Below the pieces are notes generated by a model. It did not search any database, had not been told where the DNA came from, and saw nothing but the letters and a program-made list of their open reading frames with translations. Shown piece after piece: positions 25,401 through 35,550 of a DNA stretch of 38,272 nt. Origin of the DNA: Planctomycetota bacterium (GTDB lineage Bacteria; Planctomycetota; Planctomycetia; Pirellulales; Pirellulaceae); NCBI GenBank assembly GCA_027619595.1, contig JAQCHP010000035.1:1-38272 (forward strand), given 5' to 3'. Positions within the stretch are counted from its first letter, which is position 1. The number at the start of each line of letters is the position of its first letter. The translations under genes and the position numbers were made by a program.

Positions 25401-25770
25401 TTACAATCTATTGGCCACGGAAGGAACGGCGAGAGTGCTGGAAGAGGCACAGATCCCTGTACATCGAGTGAAAAAGCTGGCTGAAGGAAATCCTAATCTA
25501 TTGGACCATCTGATTGACGGTGACATCAGTCTCATTGTAAATACGCCCAGCGGAAAAGGGGCACGCACGGACGAAGGACGGATCCGAGCCGCGGCTGTGC
25601 AACATGGCGTCCCTTGCATTACGACCATTGCCGCGGCGGAAGCGGCTGTTTCAGCCATGGAGGCCTTGGAACAAGAAGACATGACCGTAGAAGCCTTACA
25701 AGATCGATTCGTAGAAGGAGCCGTATCGTACTACGCTCCCACCGAGGATCGAACGACCGCGGTAAGCTGA
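22459..25770 (+). CDS. carB: Carbamoyl-phosphate synthase large subunit
   Basis: A protein of 1103 residues that makes carbamoyl phosphate from bicarbonate, ATP and glutamine-derived ammonia, feeding arginine and pyrimidine synthesis. It shows the internal duplication of the family. Each half starts with an N-terminal fold ([21 protein letters not shown], then [21 protein letters not shown]) and continues into an ATP-grasp domain ([13 protein letters not shown] and [13 protein letters not shown]). The C-terminal MGS-like allosteric domain begins near [15 protein letters not shown] chose GTG 22459, which encodes [14 protein letters not shown] and matches the usual N-terminus. The frame is open to ATG 22384, which would add 25 residues unlike the family. 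The small subunit carA is not in the window. Confidence 0.95.
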   Translation: MPRREDIHKILLIGSGPIIIGQACEFDYSGTQACKALREEGYEVVLVNSNPATIMTDPSTADRTYIEPLAWEIVAKVIERERPDAILPTLGGQTGLNLAMDLDHHGILKKFNVLMIGANPEAIAKAEERDKFKTAMEKIGLECCRGRTVRTLEDAREAMSEVGLPCVVRPSFTLGGSGSAIAYNREEFDVLARRGLDQSPISEILVEESVLGWKEYEMEVMRDLDDNVVIICSIENFDPMGIHTGDSITVAPAQTLTDKEYQRMRDASIAVIREIGVETGGSNIQFAIEPQTGRMIVIEMNPRVSRSSALASKATGFPIAKIAAKLAVGYRLHELPNDITRKTRACFEPTIDYVVTKIPRFAFEKFPEADSTLTTQMKSVGETMAIGRTFKESFQKALRGLEVGAFGFGCDPKDLWETDLQPSNGEIAAKISRPSAERVWYLRYALKAGFSISEIYDRTAIDPWFLDQLSQIVEMENELRARETLDRVDAEQMRAAKRMGFADRQLGHIFRTGELDVRRYRKQMGIQVTFKSVDTCAAEFEAHTPYFYSTYEDEDEVPDKVPGRRRIIILGGGPNRIGQGIEFDYCCCHASYALRELGIESIMVNSNPETVSTDYDTSDLLFFEPLTIEDVLNICDRVQPDGVIVQFGGQTPLNLARALWNAGVPIIGTSVDTIEAAEDREKFRVMLEQLGLHQPANGIARNMSEARTVATEVGFPALVRPSFVLGGRAMEICYDQSQFDRFVTEAFVVAEGQPVLIDRFLEDATEVDVDAIADGTRVVVAGIMEHIEEAGVHSGDSACAIPSFSLPTAVEEEIRNATVALARALQVVGLMNVQFAVKRESETFKVYVLEVNPRASRTVPFVAKATGLPIAKVAAKIMAGQTLQELGIHSQPIPMRVSVKESVFPFRKFAGVDIVLGPEMRSTGEVMGVSDRFSIAFAKSQLAAGVVLPSSKQPSGKIFVSVSKRHKHQIVTFCRRLHTMGYNLLATEGTARVLEEAQIPVHRVKKLAEGNPNLLDHLIDGDISLIVNTPSGKGARTDEGRIRAAAVQHGVPCITTIAAAEAAVSAMEALEQEDMTVEALQDRFVEGAVSYYAPTEDRTTAVS

Positions 25771-25830
25771 AATCAACTCACGATTTACAACGACGTAACA
25801 TTCTTGTCTTTTCGTGCTTGTCCCCAACAC

Positions 25831-25862
25831 GCGATGGCAACGCCATTCGCCTATTTAATTTT
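25831..25862 (+). terminator. Candidate intrinsic terminator after carB
   Basis: GCGATGGC (25831-25838) pairs with GCCATTCGC (25842-25850) with one bulged T and a three-base loop. It is followed by CTATTTAATTTTTACC, a broken T-tract. It lies about 60 bases after the carB stop and would separate carB from speA. Confidence 0.6.
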
Positions 25863-25910
25863 TACCGGTTAATTTCTGCCCTTCTTGCGCCATCTTGAGG
25901 ATTTCCGATA

Positions 25911-27836
25911 GTGCCAACACGTGAAATGGAAACTTGGAAAACGGCTGACTCGACCGAACTCTATGAAGTAGACCGTTGGGGAAACGGCTATTTCTCCGTA
26001 GGCCAGCAAGGCAATCTGGTCGTTCACCCGACGCAACAACGAGAACGGATGATCGACCTCAAAGAACTGGTGGAGATGCTGAAGCTGCGTGGCATCGTGC
26101 CGCCGGTCTTGCTCCGATTTAACGACATCCTGCGACATCGCTTGGAGACGCTCCAGCAGGCGTTTCAGCGTGCGATTGATGAACATGAGTACAAGGGAAA
26201 GTACATTTGCGTTTATCCCATCAAAGTCAATCAACAGCGGCAGATTGTCGAGAAAATTATTAAATTTGGCCGACCCCACGGTTTTGGACTGGAGGCCGGC
26301 AGCAAACCCGAACTCTTGGCTGTGGTGGCCATGGCCGACAGTCAAACGCCCATTATATGCAACGGATTCAAGGACGAAGCCTACATCGAAATGGCACTGC
26401 TCGCCCAGAAACTGGGCCGTACGGTGATACCGGTCGTCGAGCGTTACCGAGAGCTTGAGCTGATTCTCGATTGCGCTGAAAAACTTGGCGTGCGACCCCA
26501 CATCGGCATGCGCATGAAGCTGGCCGCCCGTGGCTCGGGGCGCTGGCAATCATCCGGTGGATACCGCTCCAAATTCGGGCTCAATGTCAGCGAAATCCTG
26601 CAAGCCGCTGACTACTTGCAGCAACGTGGCATGCTCGACTGTTTCGAATTGTTGCACTTCCATCTCGGCAGCCAAATTACGAATATCCGACGGATCAAAG
26701 GGGCACTCGTGGAAGCGGCGCGCGCCTATGCCGACCTGGCAAGACGCGGCGCCGGGCTCAAATACTTGGATGTCGGTGGTGGATTGGGAGTTGACTATGA
26801 CGGATCGCAAACCAACTTCGAATCCAGCGTCAACTATACGTTGCAGGAATATGCCAATGACGTGATCCACCACGTGCAAGCAATCTGCGACGAGATCGAG
26901 ATTCCTCATCCGCATATTGTCTCCGAAAGTGGACGCGCGGTCGTGGCTTACCACAGCGTGCTGATTTTCGATGTGCTGGGCGTTACTCCCGAGCGGTCTG
27001 TCCCGAAAATAGATAACTTGCCGGAGTTTGACGAACCGTCGTTGTCAGAATTGCGCGAGACGTATACCAACCTCGGCACGCGCAATCTACTGGAAAGTTA
27101 CCACGACGCTCAAGCCGCTCTGGAGATTTCAGTGCACTCGTTCTGCTCGGGACATATGTCCTTGGAACAACGAAGCATCGCCGAAGGGCTCTACTGGGGT
27201 ATTTGCCTAAAAATACGCCAGTTGATCGCTGACGCGGAAGAAGTGCCGGAAGAACTGATGTCGCTCGACTCGCATCTGGCTGACACCTACTTCTGCAATT
27301 TTTCGCTGTTTCAATCTCTTCCCGACAGCTGGGCAATTAAGCAACTTTTTCCCATCATGCCCATCCATCGCCTGAACGAAGAGCCAACTCGGTTCGCCGT
27401 GCTCGGTGACATTACCTGCGATTCCGATGGCAAGGTCGATACCTTTATCGATCGTCGGGATGTCCGTCGATCACTTCCACTCCACCCGCTGAATGGCAAT
27501 CCTTACTACCTCGGCGCTTTCCTGCTGGGGGCCTATCAAGAGATCTTGGGCGACTTACACAATCTGTTTGGGGACACACATGCCGTCCACGTTTCGATCA
27601 ACGATCAGAACGAAACCGTGTTGGAAACGATTATTAAGGGCAATACCGTCAGTGAAGTCCTCGATTACGTCCAATTCAAGCAAAGCGAGCTACTGGAGCG
27701 AATCGAAAGATCAGTCGAACTCGCCGTACGAGAGGGCCTGATCGACCATGAACAAGCCGGGCACTTCGTCCGAATGTACGAAGCCGGGCTGCGGGGGTAC
27801 ACGTACCTCTCGGAAGGCAACGGCCGACGCGATTGA
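25911..27836 (+). CDS. speA: Biosynthetic arginine decarboxylase
   Basis: A 641-residue pyridoxal-phosphate enzyme of the alanine-racemase-like fold that converts arginine to agmatine, the entry to polyamines. The cofactor Lys105 is in VYPIKVNQQRQIVEKI. GLEAGSKPELL, HFHLGSQITNI and YLDVGGGLGVDYDGS are family blocks that bind phosphate and substrate. The C-terminal part has FSLFQSLPDSWAI and VLGDITCDSDGKVD, with the catalytic Cys in the latter. The length is normal for the SpeA type. The start GTG 25911 has GAGGA nine bases before it. An ATG at 25926 is the alternative. It follows carB and lies near argH, so arginine synthesis and its main non-protein use are grouped. Confidence 0.95.
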   Translation: MPTREMETWKTADSTELYEVDRWGNGYFSVGQQGNLVVHPTQQRERMIDLKELVEMLKLRGIVPPVLLRFNDILRHRLETLQQAFQRAIDEHEYKGKYICVYPIKVNQQRQIVEKIIKFGRPHGFGLEAGSKPELLAVVAMADSQTPIICNGFKDEAYIEMALLAQKLGRTVIPVVERYRELELILDCAEKLGVRPHIGMRMKLAARGSGRWQSSGGYRSKFGLNVSEILQAADYLQQRGMLDCFELLHFHLGSQITNIRRIKGALVEAARAYADLARRGAGLKYLDVGGGLGVDYDGSQTNFESSVNYTLQEYANDVIHHVQAICDEIEIPHPHIVSESGRAVVAYHSVLIFDVLGVTPERSVPKIDNLPEFDEPSLSELRETYTNLGTRNLLESYHDAQAALEISVHSFCSGHMSLEQRSIAEGLYWGICLKIRQLIADAEEVPEELMSLDSHLADTYFCNFSLFQSLPDSWAIKQLFPIMPIHRLNEEPTRFAVLGDITCDSDGKVDTFIDRRDVRRSLPLHPLNGNPYYLGAFLLGAYQEILGDLHNLFGDTHAVHVSINDQNETVLETIIKGNTVSEVLDYVQFKQSELLERIERSVELAVREGLIDHEQAGHFVRMYEAGLRGYTYLSEGNGRRD

Positions 27837-27854
27837 TCGCGTCTAGGAACCAAA

Positions 27855-27920
27855 TGCCATCCCAACCGGTGACTTCGGGTTCGCGATGGCAGTTTCTGAT
27901 CCCCCCGCAGAGGAGGGGGG
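27855..27920 (+). terminator. Two successive hairpins after speA
   Basis: TGCCATC (27855-27861) pairs with GATGGCA (27885-27891), with AACC/GGTT (27864-27867, 27878-27881) continuing the stem, and it is followed by GTTTCTGAT. Nine bases on, CCCCCC (27901-27906) pairs with GGGGGG (27915-27920) across an eight-base loop. The first is the better terminator candidate for speA. The second has no T-run. Confidence 0.5.
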
Positions 27921-27926
27921 TGGTAC

Positions 27927-27955
27927 TTGACTTGGCGATGCGCTCTCAGTACGTT
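27927..27955 (+). promoter_or_regulatory. Candidate promoter for the LysR gene
   Basis: TTGACT (27927-27932) and TACGTT (27950-27955) are separated by 17 bases, a good -35 and a weaker -10. Transcription would start about 120 bases before ATG 28082, leaving a long leader in which the regulator itself may bind. Confidence 0.4.
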
Positions 27956-28081
27956 AAAGGGCCTGATATTTGCGATTTCGATCCGCAGTATTAGAAAATC
28001 GAATGTCACTAAACAGCCAGGAGGGCGCACCAGGGGGACATTGTCGAACAATCGGATGGAAGGCTAGGCGGGGGTATTCAG

Positions 28082-29107
28082 ATGCAATTCCGGTCACTCA
28101 AGGTATTTTGTGACGTAATTGACCAGCGTAGCTTTTCGTTGGCGGCCCGGGAAAATGGCTTATCGCAGTCGAGCGCCAGCCAGTTGGTCCATCAGCTGGA
28201 GGGACGGCTTGGAGTTCGTCTGATCGACCGGTCACAACGGCCCCTTACGGTCACGCGGGAGGGTGAAGTCTTTTACGAGGGTTGTCAGCGGTTACTGCGG
28301 CGCTATCGCGATTTGGAACGGCGAGTACGGCGGGTGCGATCGTCGGGCGAAGGACATGTTTCCATTGCCGCCATCTATTCGATTGGACTGAGTCATCTGA
28401 ACGCCTGCATCAAGGCGTTTTTGGGTCGCCATCCGGAAGCCAAGGTTCGTGTCCAGTACCAGCAGCCGGACCGGGTGTACCAATTGGTGGAGAGTCGCCA
28501 GGTCGATCTCGGCCTGGTGAGTTATCCACGTTCTTCGCGCAAGGTGGAGGCGATGGAATGGCGCACGGAGCCCATGGTCCTGGTATGTTCACCTCATCAT
28601 GCACTGTGTTTGAAGCCTGCCGTGGTATGGCAGGACCTGCACGGCCTGCCCATGGTGGGGTTCTCGGAAGAGCTGCGCATTCGCCGTGAAATCGACCGTA
28701 CGCTGACCCGCTGTGGGGTCGAACCACTCGTCGCGATGGAATTCGATAACATTGAAACGATCAAACGTGCCATTGAAATTGACGCCGGAGTAGGGCTGTT
28801 GCCTTTGCCGACAATTGAACGGGAGGTACAGGCGGGCACCTTGGCATCGCGTGTGATTTCTGACGGCGAATTGACACGCCCCTTGGGAATCATCCGGCGT
28901 CGCGACGCACAGCTTTCGCGAACCGCGCAAGGGGTCGTCGATCTGTTACAGCAGCATGCGGATCCGGCAAAGGGTGAAACCGGCGGATCCAATCCGGCAA
29001 AGAGTCCTTTTTCGTTCGAACCGATCGCTTCCCGGCTGTCCGATTCGATAGTTGCTACCGCTGCTACCTCGATTACGCCGGACTGTTCCAAAGCGGCTGC
29101 ACCCTAA
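28082..29107 (+). CDS. LysR family transcriptional regulator, probable gltBD regulator
   Basis: A 341-residue LysR-type protein. The N-terminal winged helix (residues 1-60: FRSLKVFCDVIDQRSFSLAAR, SQSSASQLVHQLEGRLGVRLIDR) is followed by the linker helix and a two-lobed effector domain up to about residue 293. The last 45 or so residues exceed the usual family length and are rich in Ala, Ser, Pro and Lys. They include a tandem near-repeat, DPAKG then NPAKS. The gene lies just before gltB in the same direction, the arrangement in which LysR proteins (for example GltC) control glutamate synthase, so gltBD is the likely target. This is inference. The effector is unknown, with 2-oxoglutarate or glutamate as possibilities. 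Confidence 0.9.
   Translation: MQFRSLKVFCDVIDQRSFSLAARENGLSQSSASQLVHQLEGRLGVRLIDRSQRPLTVTREGEVFYEGCQRLLRRYRDLERRVRRVRSSGEGHVSIAAIYSIGLSHLNACIKAFLGRHPEAKVRVQYQQPDRVYQLVESRQVDLGLVSYPRSSRKVEAMEWRTEPMVLVCSPHHALCLKPAVVWQDLHGLPMVGFSEELRIRREIDRTLTRCGVEPLVAMEFDNIETIKRAIEIDAGVGLLPLPTIEREVQAGTLASRVISDGELTRPLGIIRRRDAQLSRTAQGVVDLLQQHADPAKGETGGSNPAKSPFSFEPIASRLSDSIVATAATSITPDCSKAAAP
28962..29002 (+). repeat. Two copies of an 11-base direct repeat in the LysR tail
   Basis: ATCCGGCAAAG occurs at 28962-28972 and again at 28992-29002, exactly 30 bases apart, so the copies are in frame. They encode the DPAKG and NPAKS near-repeat and point to a small in-frame duplication in the C-terminal extension. Confidence 0.6.
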
Positions 29108-29116
29108 GTTGTGCGA

Positions 29117-29147
29117 TTCGCCGGTGAGCAACGGCGAACGGACTTTT
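29117..29147 (+). terminator. Candidate terminator between the LysR gene and gltB
   Basis: TTCGCCG (29117-29123) pairs with CGGCGAA (29132-29138) across an eight-base loop. It is followed by CGGACTTTT. It begins ten bases after the LysR stop and would separate its transcript from gltB, giving gltB its own start. Confidence 0.5.
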
Positions 29148-29194
29148 CGACCGATTAATTTCGAATGTCAGTTTTACGTAGAAGGTCAAGTGCA

Positions 29195-32100
29195 ATGAAT
29201 ACAGATTCTCGCGAGCAGCGATTCCACCTGCCTCCGGCGCAGGGCCTGTATGACCCTCGTAACGAGAAAGACAGTTGTGGTGTCGGTTTTGTGGCACACC
29301 TCAAGGGACATCGGTCCCATCAGATCATCCTCGACGCCGACACCGTCCTTGGCAACATGGACCATCGCGGTGGCTGTGGCTGTGATGCCGACACCGGCGA
29401 TGGCGCCGGCATGTTAACGGCGCTCCCTTTGGAGTTTCTCCGCAAGGTGGCCTCGCAGACGCTCAAGATCGATTTGCCGCCCGATGGACGGTTTGCTGCC
29501 GGCAATATCTTTCTACCCACCGATGCTATCGAACGGGAGTACTGCAAAGAGACGGTGGCAAGAATTGTCCAAGAGCAAGGACAGCAATTAGTCGGCTGGC
29601 GAAGCGTGCCCTGTGACCCTGATGGTGCCAGAATTGGCAAAATGGCGCGCGACAGCCAGCCGTTCGTTGAACAAATTTTTATTGGGGCCGCTGACGGATT
29701 GCAGGGGGAGGACTTTGAAAGGCAGTTGTACCTGATTCGCAAGCGTGCCAGCCACGCTCTGCGCAACCACATCCGCCTGGCACAGGCCAAGATGTTTTAT
29801 ATCTGCAGCCTTTCCACCAAGGTCATGATCTATAAGGGGATGCTCACCAGTGGGCAGGTCCTCAAGTACTATGCGGACTTGACTGACACGGACTACACGT
29901 CGCATCTCGCCATGGTCCATTCACGATTCTCCACGAATACGTTCCCTAGCTGGGATCGTGCCCAACCGAACCGATTCATGAGCCACAACGGTGAAATCAA
30001 CACGTTGCGCGGCAACATGAACTGGATCGCAGCGCGTGAAGGGATGATGAAAAGCGGTCTGTTTGGTGAACAACTTTCGCGTCTGTTTCCCATCGTCGAA
30101 CCCGATTGTTCCGATTCAGGGACCTTCGACAACGTCTTGGAGTTTCTGCTCATGAATGGCCGCACACTACAGGAAGCGGTCATGATGATGATACCCGAGG
30201 CCTGGCAAAATCACGATACGATGCCAGAAGACAAACGCGCGTTCTACGAGTACTTCAGTTGTCTGATGGAACCATGGGACGGACCCGCTTCAATTGCGTT
30301 TACGGATGGGCATTTCATTGGAGCCGTCTTAGACCGCAATGGGTTGCGTCCTTCTCGATATTACGTGACGTCGGACGACCGTGTCATTATGGCGAGTGAG
30401 GTGGGCGTCTTGCCGGTCGACCCGAAAATCGTGATCGAAAAAGGGCGATTGCAACCAGGGCGAATGTTCTTAATCGACTTTGAACAGGGGCGATTGATCC
30501 CCGATGAAGAACTGAAGCATACATTTTCGCAGGCGCGCCCCTATGGCCAATGGCTGCGAAACCAGCGGATTGTGATGGAGGACCTTCCCGTTGCTGACTG
30601 CGGACCGGAGATGGACGAAACAACCCTCTTGCCGCGACTGCAAGCGTTTGGGTATACCGTCGAAACAATGCAGTTCATGCTGATCCCCATGGTCGAACAA
30701 CAACGCGATCCCGTTGGCTCGATGGGCAACGATTCGTCGATTGCCTGCCTCTCCGATCAACCCCGTATGCTCTACGACTACTTTAAGCAACTTTTTGCCC
30801 AAGTCACGAATCCGGCAATCGATTCGATTCGCGAAGAAGTGGTCATGTCGCTGGAGTGTTACGTTGGCGCCGAAGGGAATCTACTCGAAGCCACCGAAGA
30901 ACAATGCCATCGTCTTTTGATACGTCATCCGATTTTATCAAACCTCGACATGGCACGACTCAAACAACTGGACCATCGTGGCTGGCGCAGCAAGACAATT
31001 GACATCACGTGGCCACGGGCAGAAGGGGCACCGGGATTGGCCCCTGCGCTCGATCGCATTTGCCGCGAGGCTGAACAAGCGGTTGATGCCGGCTATCAAA
31101 TCCTCATTTTGTCCGATCGCGCGATTTCAGCCGAACGCGTTCCACTGAGTTCGCTCTTAGCCTGTGGGGCAGTGCACCATCATTTGGTGCGACGTGCCAA
31201 ACGAACGCTTCTGGGGATCGTGCTGGAAACTGGTGAAGCACGTGAAGTCCATCATCACTGCTTGCTGGTCGGATATGGGGCGGATGCGATCAACCCGTAC
31301 GTCGCCTTTGAAGCCTTATCGCAGTCGCGACGCGAAGGACTATTGCCATCCAGCGAAGACGACGAAAAGGTTGTCTATCGCTATCGAAAGGCGGTTGCCA
31401 AGGGAGTCCTCAAGGTGATGGCCAAGATGGGCATATCGACCTTACAGTCTTATAAGGGAGCTCAAATCTTCGAGGCGCTAGGCCTACAGAAAGAAGTGAT
31501 TGACCGGTGCTTTGTCGGCACGGCAAGCCGTATCCAAGGAGTGAATTTCCGCGTCCTGGCCGAGGAACTGCTCCGTCGGCATGAACTTGGTTTCCCTTCG
31601 CGACCCGAATTGCAAATAAATTCGTTGCCCAACCCGGGCGAATTCCACTGGCGCGCCGAGGGAGAGCGTCATATGTGGGATCCGCAGGCGATTTCCGATT
31701 TGCAATTGGCAGCACGTACCAACGGCAGAGATGCTTACAAACGCTTCTCTCAACATGCCGACTCGGACGCTCGAACTCGCTGCACGTTGCGGGGCTTAAT
31801 GCGATTTAAAGCGGGCGTGAACGGCGGACCCATTCCGCTGGAAGAGGTTGAGCCGGCCAAAGAGATCGTCAAGCGATTCTGCACGGGCGCTATGAGCTTT
31901 GGATCGATCTCGGCCGACGCGCACGAAACACTGGCAATTGCAATGAATCGGATCGGCGGTAAAAGCAACACAGGGGAAGGCGGGGAAGACTCGGCTCGAT
32001 TCGTACCGATGCCCAACGGCGACTCGAAACGCTCCGCCATCAAGCAAGTCGCCTCTGGCCGGTTTGGCGTTACGATCTGGTATCTTGCCAACGCCGACGA

Positions 32101-33790
32101 ACTTCAGATCAAGATCTCGCAAGGGGCAAAACCGGGCGAAGGGGGAGAACTGCCTGGCCGCAAAGTAGACGCCTTTATCGCGCGCATTCGCTACGCCACT
32201 CCTGGCGTCGGACTCATCAGCCCGCCACCCCACCACGACATCTATTCCATCGAAGACCTCAAACAACTGATCCATGATCTCAAAAACGCGAATCCATCCG
32301 CTCGCGTCAGCGTTAAGCTCGTCTCCGAAGTGGGAGTCGGAACGGTTGCTGCCGGTGTAGCCAAAGGGCATGCCGATCACATCTTGATTTCAGGTGATAC
32401 AGGCGGGACAGGTGCATCACCCTTAACGAGTATCAAGCATGCTGGACTCCCCTGGGAATTGGGCCTCGCGGAGACGCATCAGACGTTGGTCATGAACGAC
32501 CTACGCTCGCGCGTTGTCCTGCAGACCGACGGCCAGATCAAGACTGGTAGGGACGTTTCCATTGCCATCATGTTAGGCGCTGAAGAAATCGGCTTCAGCA
32601 CAGGGCCGCTAGTATCTCTGGGCTGTATCATGATGCGCAAATGTCATCTCAATACCTGCCCGGTAGGTATTGCTACGCAAGACCCGGAACTCCGTGAAAA
32701 ATTTACGGGACTACCGGAACACGTGGTCAACTATTTGTTCATGGTGGCAGAAGAAACACGCGAACACATGGCCCAACTTGGATTTCGCACGATCCATGAA
32801 ATGGTGGGACGATCGGACTGCATCGAAATGAATGACGTGATCCGCCATTGGAAGGCCGATGGGCTCGATCTGTCCGACGTGCTCCGTCCGGCAGAAAAAC
32901 CGTATCCGTCTGCCGGCGTGTACTGCCAAATACTTCAAGATCATGGCTTAGAGCGATCCCTCGACATGACACAGTTGGTGCCACTTGCCAAACCGGCCCT
33001 AACCGAAGGGAAGGCGGTCCACGAAGAGCTTCCGATCGTGAACACGAATCGGACCGTGGGCACAATCCTGAGTCATCGCTTGGTGAAGGCGCGCGGCGAA
33101 CATGGCCTGCCCGACGATACGATTCACTTCAAATTCCGCGGGTCTGCCGGACAGAGCTTTGGCGCCTTCTTGGCACATGGCATTACTCTGGAGCTCGAAG
33201 GGGATGCCAATGACTATGTCGGGAAAGGGCTTTCCGGTGGTCGCCTGATGGTCTACCCTCCCCACGAAAGTACGTTCGCGGCCGAAGACAACATCATCGT
33301 CGGCAACGTTTGCTTGTACGGATCGACTTCGGGGCATGCGTACATTCGCGGCCGGGCCGCCGAGCGGTTCGCCGTTCGCAATAGTGGCGCGTACGCCGTC
33401 GTCGAAGGAGTGGGCGATCATGGCTGCGAGTACATGACGGGCGGTCGTGTGGTAATCCTCGGTCCTACCGGACGAAACTTCGCGGCTGGCATGTCGGGTG
33501 GCATTGCCTATGTGTGGGACGAATTTGGCAGCCTGAACCTCCGGTGCAACCTGGGACTGGTGGAACTGGAGCGGGTCGAATGGGAAGCCCATCAAAACGA
33601 ATTGCGGCAGCTCATCGAATCCCATGTGCGATTCACCGACTCGGCGATTGGAAATCGAATCCTTGATACCTGGGAACGATCTTTGGAAAAGTTCGTCAAG
33701 GTCATGCCACGTGACTTCAAACGCGTCTTGGTGGAACGGGGTGAACTTCCAGCCGATACCGTCGTGGCCGGCGCGTCCGAGGATCCCTAA
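29195..33790 (+). CDS. gltB: Glutamate synthase, large subunit
   Basis: A 1531-residue protein that, with GltD, makes two glutamates from glutamine and 2-oxoglutarate. The N-terminal glutaminase domain has its catalytic Cys28 in NEKDSCGVGFVAHL. The short stretch before it is probably removed. The central domain and the FMN-binding synthase domain follow (GAMSFGSISADAHETLA, GGKSNTGEGGEDSARF, QGAKPGEGGELPG). The [3Fe-4S] ligands are in GCIMMRKCHLNTCPVG. The C-terminal beta-helix (GLSGGRLMVYPP, FAAGMSGGIAYV) closes the protein. I chose ATG 29195, with AGAAGG about ten bases before it, over ATG 29165, which has none. GltD follows after 68 bases. The family call is certain. Confidence 0.97.
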   Translation: MNTDSREQRFHLPPAQGLYDPRNEKDSCGVGFVAHLKGHRSHQIILDADTVLGNMDHRGGCGCDADTGDGAGMLTALPLEFLRKVASQTLKIDLPPDGRFAAGNIFLPTDAIEREYCKETVARIVQEQGQQLVGWRSVPCDPDGARIGKMARDSQPFVEQIFIGAADGLQGEDFERQLYLIRKRASHALRNHIRLAQAKMFYICSLSTKVMIYKGMLTSGQVLKYYADLTDTDYTSHLAMVHSRFSTNTFPSWDRAQPNRFMSHNGEINTLRGNMNWIAAREGMMKSGLFGEQLSRLFPIVEPDCSDSGTFDNVLEFLLMNGRTLQEAVMMMIPEAWQNHDTMPEDKRAFYEYFSCLMEPWDGPASIAFTDGHFIGAVLDRNGLRPSRYYVTSDDRVIMASEVGVLPVDPKIVIEKGRLQPGRMFLIDFEQGRLIPDEELKHTFSQARPYGQWLRNQRIVMEDLPVADCGPEMDETTLLPRLQAFGYTVETMQFMLIPMVEQQRDPVGSMGNDSSIACLSDQPRMLYDYFKQLFAQVTNPAIDSIREEVVMSLECYVGAEGNLLEATEEQCHRLLIRHPILSNLDMARLKQLDHRGWRSKTIDITWPRAEGAPGLAPALDRICREAEQAVDAGYQILILSDRAISAERVPLSSLLACGAVHHHLVRRAKRTLLGIVLETGEAREVHHHCLLVGYGADAINPYVAFEALSQSRREGLLPSSEDDEKVVYRYRKAVAKGVLKVMAKMGISTLQSYKGAQIFEALGLQKEVIDRCFVGTASRIQGVNFRVLAEELLRRHELGFPSRPELQINSLPNPGEFHWRAEGERHMWDPQAISDLQLAARTNGRDAYKRFSQHADSDARTRCTLRGLMRFKAGVNGGPIPLEEVEPAKEIVKRFCTGAMSFGSISADAHETLAIAMNRIGGKSNTGEGGEDSARFVPMPNGDSKRSAIKQVASGRFGVTIWYLANADELQIKISQGAKPGEGGELPGRKVDAFIARIRYATPGVGLISPPPHHDIYSIEDLKQLIHDLKNANPSARVSVKLVSEVGVGTVAAGVAKGHADHILISGDTGGTGASPLTSIKHAGLPWELGLAETHQTLVMNDLRSRVVLQTDGQIKTGRDVSIAIMLGAEEIGFSTGPLVSLGCIMMRKCHLNTCPVGIATQDPELREKFTGLPEHVVNYLFMVAEETREHMAQLGFRTIHEMVGRSDCIEMNDVIRHWKADGLDLSDVLRPAEKPYPSAGVYCQILQDHGLERSLDMTQLVPLAKPALTEGKAVHEELPIVNTNRTVGTILSHRLVKARGEHGLPDDTIHFKFRGSAGQSFGAFLAHGITLELEGDANDYVGKGLSGGRLMVYPPHESTFAAEDNIIVGNVCLYGSTSGHAYIRGRAAERFAVRNSGAYAVVEGVGDHGCEYMTGGRVVILGPTGRNFAAGMSGGIAYVWDEFGSLNLRCNLGLVELERVEWEAHQNELRQLIESHVRFTDSAIGNRILDTWERSLEKFVKVMPRDFKRVLVERGELPADTVVAGASEDP

Positions 33791-33858
33791 CGCCATCCGC
33801 ACACTTTCCGTTCCCCAATATATTTTTTTTGTAAGTTTCGAGTGGAGAATAAACGAAT

Positions 33859-35421
33859 ATGGGCAAGCCAACCGGGTTTAAGGAGTTCGCGCGTCAACCC
33901 GTGCCCTACCGGCCCGCCGCCGAACGCCTGCAAGATTTTTTAGAAATCTACACCGATCCCAGTGTGGAGCATTTGACCCAGCAAGGTGCTCGTTGCATGG
34001 ATTGCGGTGTACCGTTCTGTCAGTCAACGACGGGATGTCCAATCGACAATCTCATTCCGGAATGGAATGACCTGGTCTATCAGGGTCGGTGGAAGGATGC
34101 GCTCGATCGATTACACAAAACCAACAATTTTCCTGAATTTACGGGTCGCGCGTGTCCAGCGCCGTGCGAAGGTGCTTGCGTCCTGGGCATTACTAATCCG
34201 CCCGTCACGATCAAGAACATCGAAAATGCGATCATCGACCGAGGCTGGGCCGAAGGCTGGATCCAGCCCAATCCTCCCAAGACTCGCACAGGAAAGCGCG
34301 TCGCGATTGTCGGATCGGGACCCGCCGGACTGGCTGCTGCCGCACAGCTCAATCAAGCCGGGCACACGGTCACGGTCTACGAACGAGCCGATCGGATCGG
34401 CGGCTTGCTCATGTATGGCATCCCCAACATGAAGCTCGACAAAACATTAGTCCAACGTCGCGTCGACCTTTTGACGGCCGAAGGGGTGAAGTTTGTCACA
34501 AACGCTCATGTGGGTGCCAATTCAAGCGGTGATTCCAAATCGGTCGCCGCCCAGATGGGACTACCCCCGCAGGCGCGACGCATCGATCCCAATACTTTGC
34601 GTCAGGAGAACGATGTCGTACTACTTGCCACGGGTGCCACGCATCCACGCGACCTCAAGATCCCCGGCCGTGAATTGAAGGGCGTCCTTTTCGCCATGGA
34701 ATTTTTGTCGGCGAACACGCGGAGCTTCCTCGACTCCAATCACGCCGATGGAAACTACTTCAGTGCCCAAGGCAAGGATGTCGTTGTTATTGGTGGAGGC
34801 GACACAGGCACCGACTGTATTGGCACTTCCTTGCGGCATGGCTGCCGTAGCCTAACAAACTTCGAAATTGTGCCCGAGCCGCCGGCACAACGAGCCCCTA
34901 ACAATCCTTGGCCCCAATGGCCGCGCATCTTACGAGTTGACTACGGGCACGCGGAAGCTCAGCAACGCTTCGGTCACGACCCGCGTCAGTTTGCCGTGGA
35001 AACAATTGAATTCCTCGGAGACGGCCAAGGCAACCTGCAATCGCTGCGGTGCGTCGATCTCGACTGGACCAAGCCAACCCCCGGTGGTGCGCCGTTTTCG
35101 CGTGTACCGGGCTCGGAACGGGAAATACCGTGCCAACTCGCTACACTCGCGATGGGCTTTCTCGGACCGGAACACCTGGTCTCCGACCTGCTGGAAATTG
35201 AATACGACGAGCGTAGCAACTACAAAGCGCAACATGGTCGCTTCGCCACCAGTGTACCCGGTGTGTTTGCCGCTGGCGACTGCCGCCGCGGTCAGTCACT
35301 CGTCGTCTGGGCCATCAACGAGGGACGGGGTGCGGCGAGAGCCATTGACGAGTATCTTATGGGGTCGAGCGCACTCCCAGCGCCCGGTATCACGCTCGGT
35401 ATGTCCATGGCGCGATCTTAA
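33859..35421 (+). CDS. gltD: Glutamate synthase, small subunit
   Basis: A 520-residue flavoprotein that passes electrons from NADPH to GltB. The N-terminal iron-sulfur region has Cys46, Cys49, Cys54 and Cys60 in [16 protein letters not shown], and more in [14 protein letters not shown]. The FAD-binding motif is [17 protein letters not shown] and the NADPH-binding one [15 protein letters not shown]. The C-terminal [19 protein letters not shown] completes the FAD site. It forms one unit with gltB, 68 bases upstream. The ribosome site (GGAG, about 13 bases before ATG 33859) is far but plausible. Confidence 0.96.
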   Translation: MGKPTGFKEFARQPVPYRPAAERLQDFLEIYTDPSVEHLTQQGARCMDCGVPFCQSTTGCPIDNLIPEWNDLVYQGRWKDALDRLHKTNNFPEFTGRACPAPCEGACVLGITNPPVTIKNIENAIIDRGWAEGWIQPNPPKTRTGKRVAIVGSGPAGLAAAAQLNQAGHTVTVYERADRIGGLLMYGIPNMKLDKTLVQRRVDLLTAEGVKFVTNAHVGANSSGDSKSVAAQMGLPPQARRIDPNTLRQENDVVLLATGATHPRDLKIPGRELKGVLFAMEFLSANTRSFLDSNHADGNYFSAQGKDVVVIGGGDTGTDCIGTSLRHGCRSLTNFEIVPEPPAQRAPNNPWPQWPRILRVDYGHAEAQQRFGHDPRQFAVETIEFLGDGQGNLQSLRCVDLDWTKPTPGGAPFSRVPGSEREIPCQLATLAMGFLGPEHLVSDLLEIEYDERSNYKAQHGRFATSVPGVFAAGDCRRGQSLVVWAINEGRGAARAIDEYLMGSSALPAPGITLGMSMARS

Positions 35422-35550
35422 GCCGACGATTTCGATCGATAGAAGTTCGCAGCCGACGCGATTGTCGCTGGGATGGTGACTCAGGACGACATCGACTCGT
35501 GTCGTCCACCGTCGGTAAACCCATCACGATCAATTGCAGGAGGCAGAACT

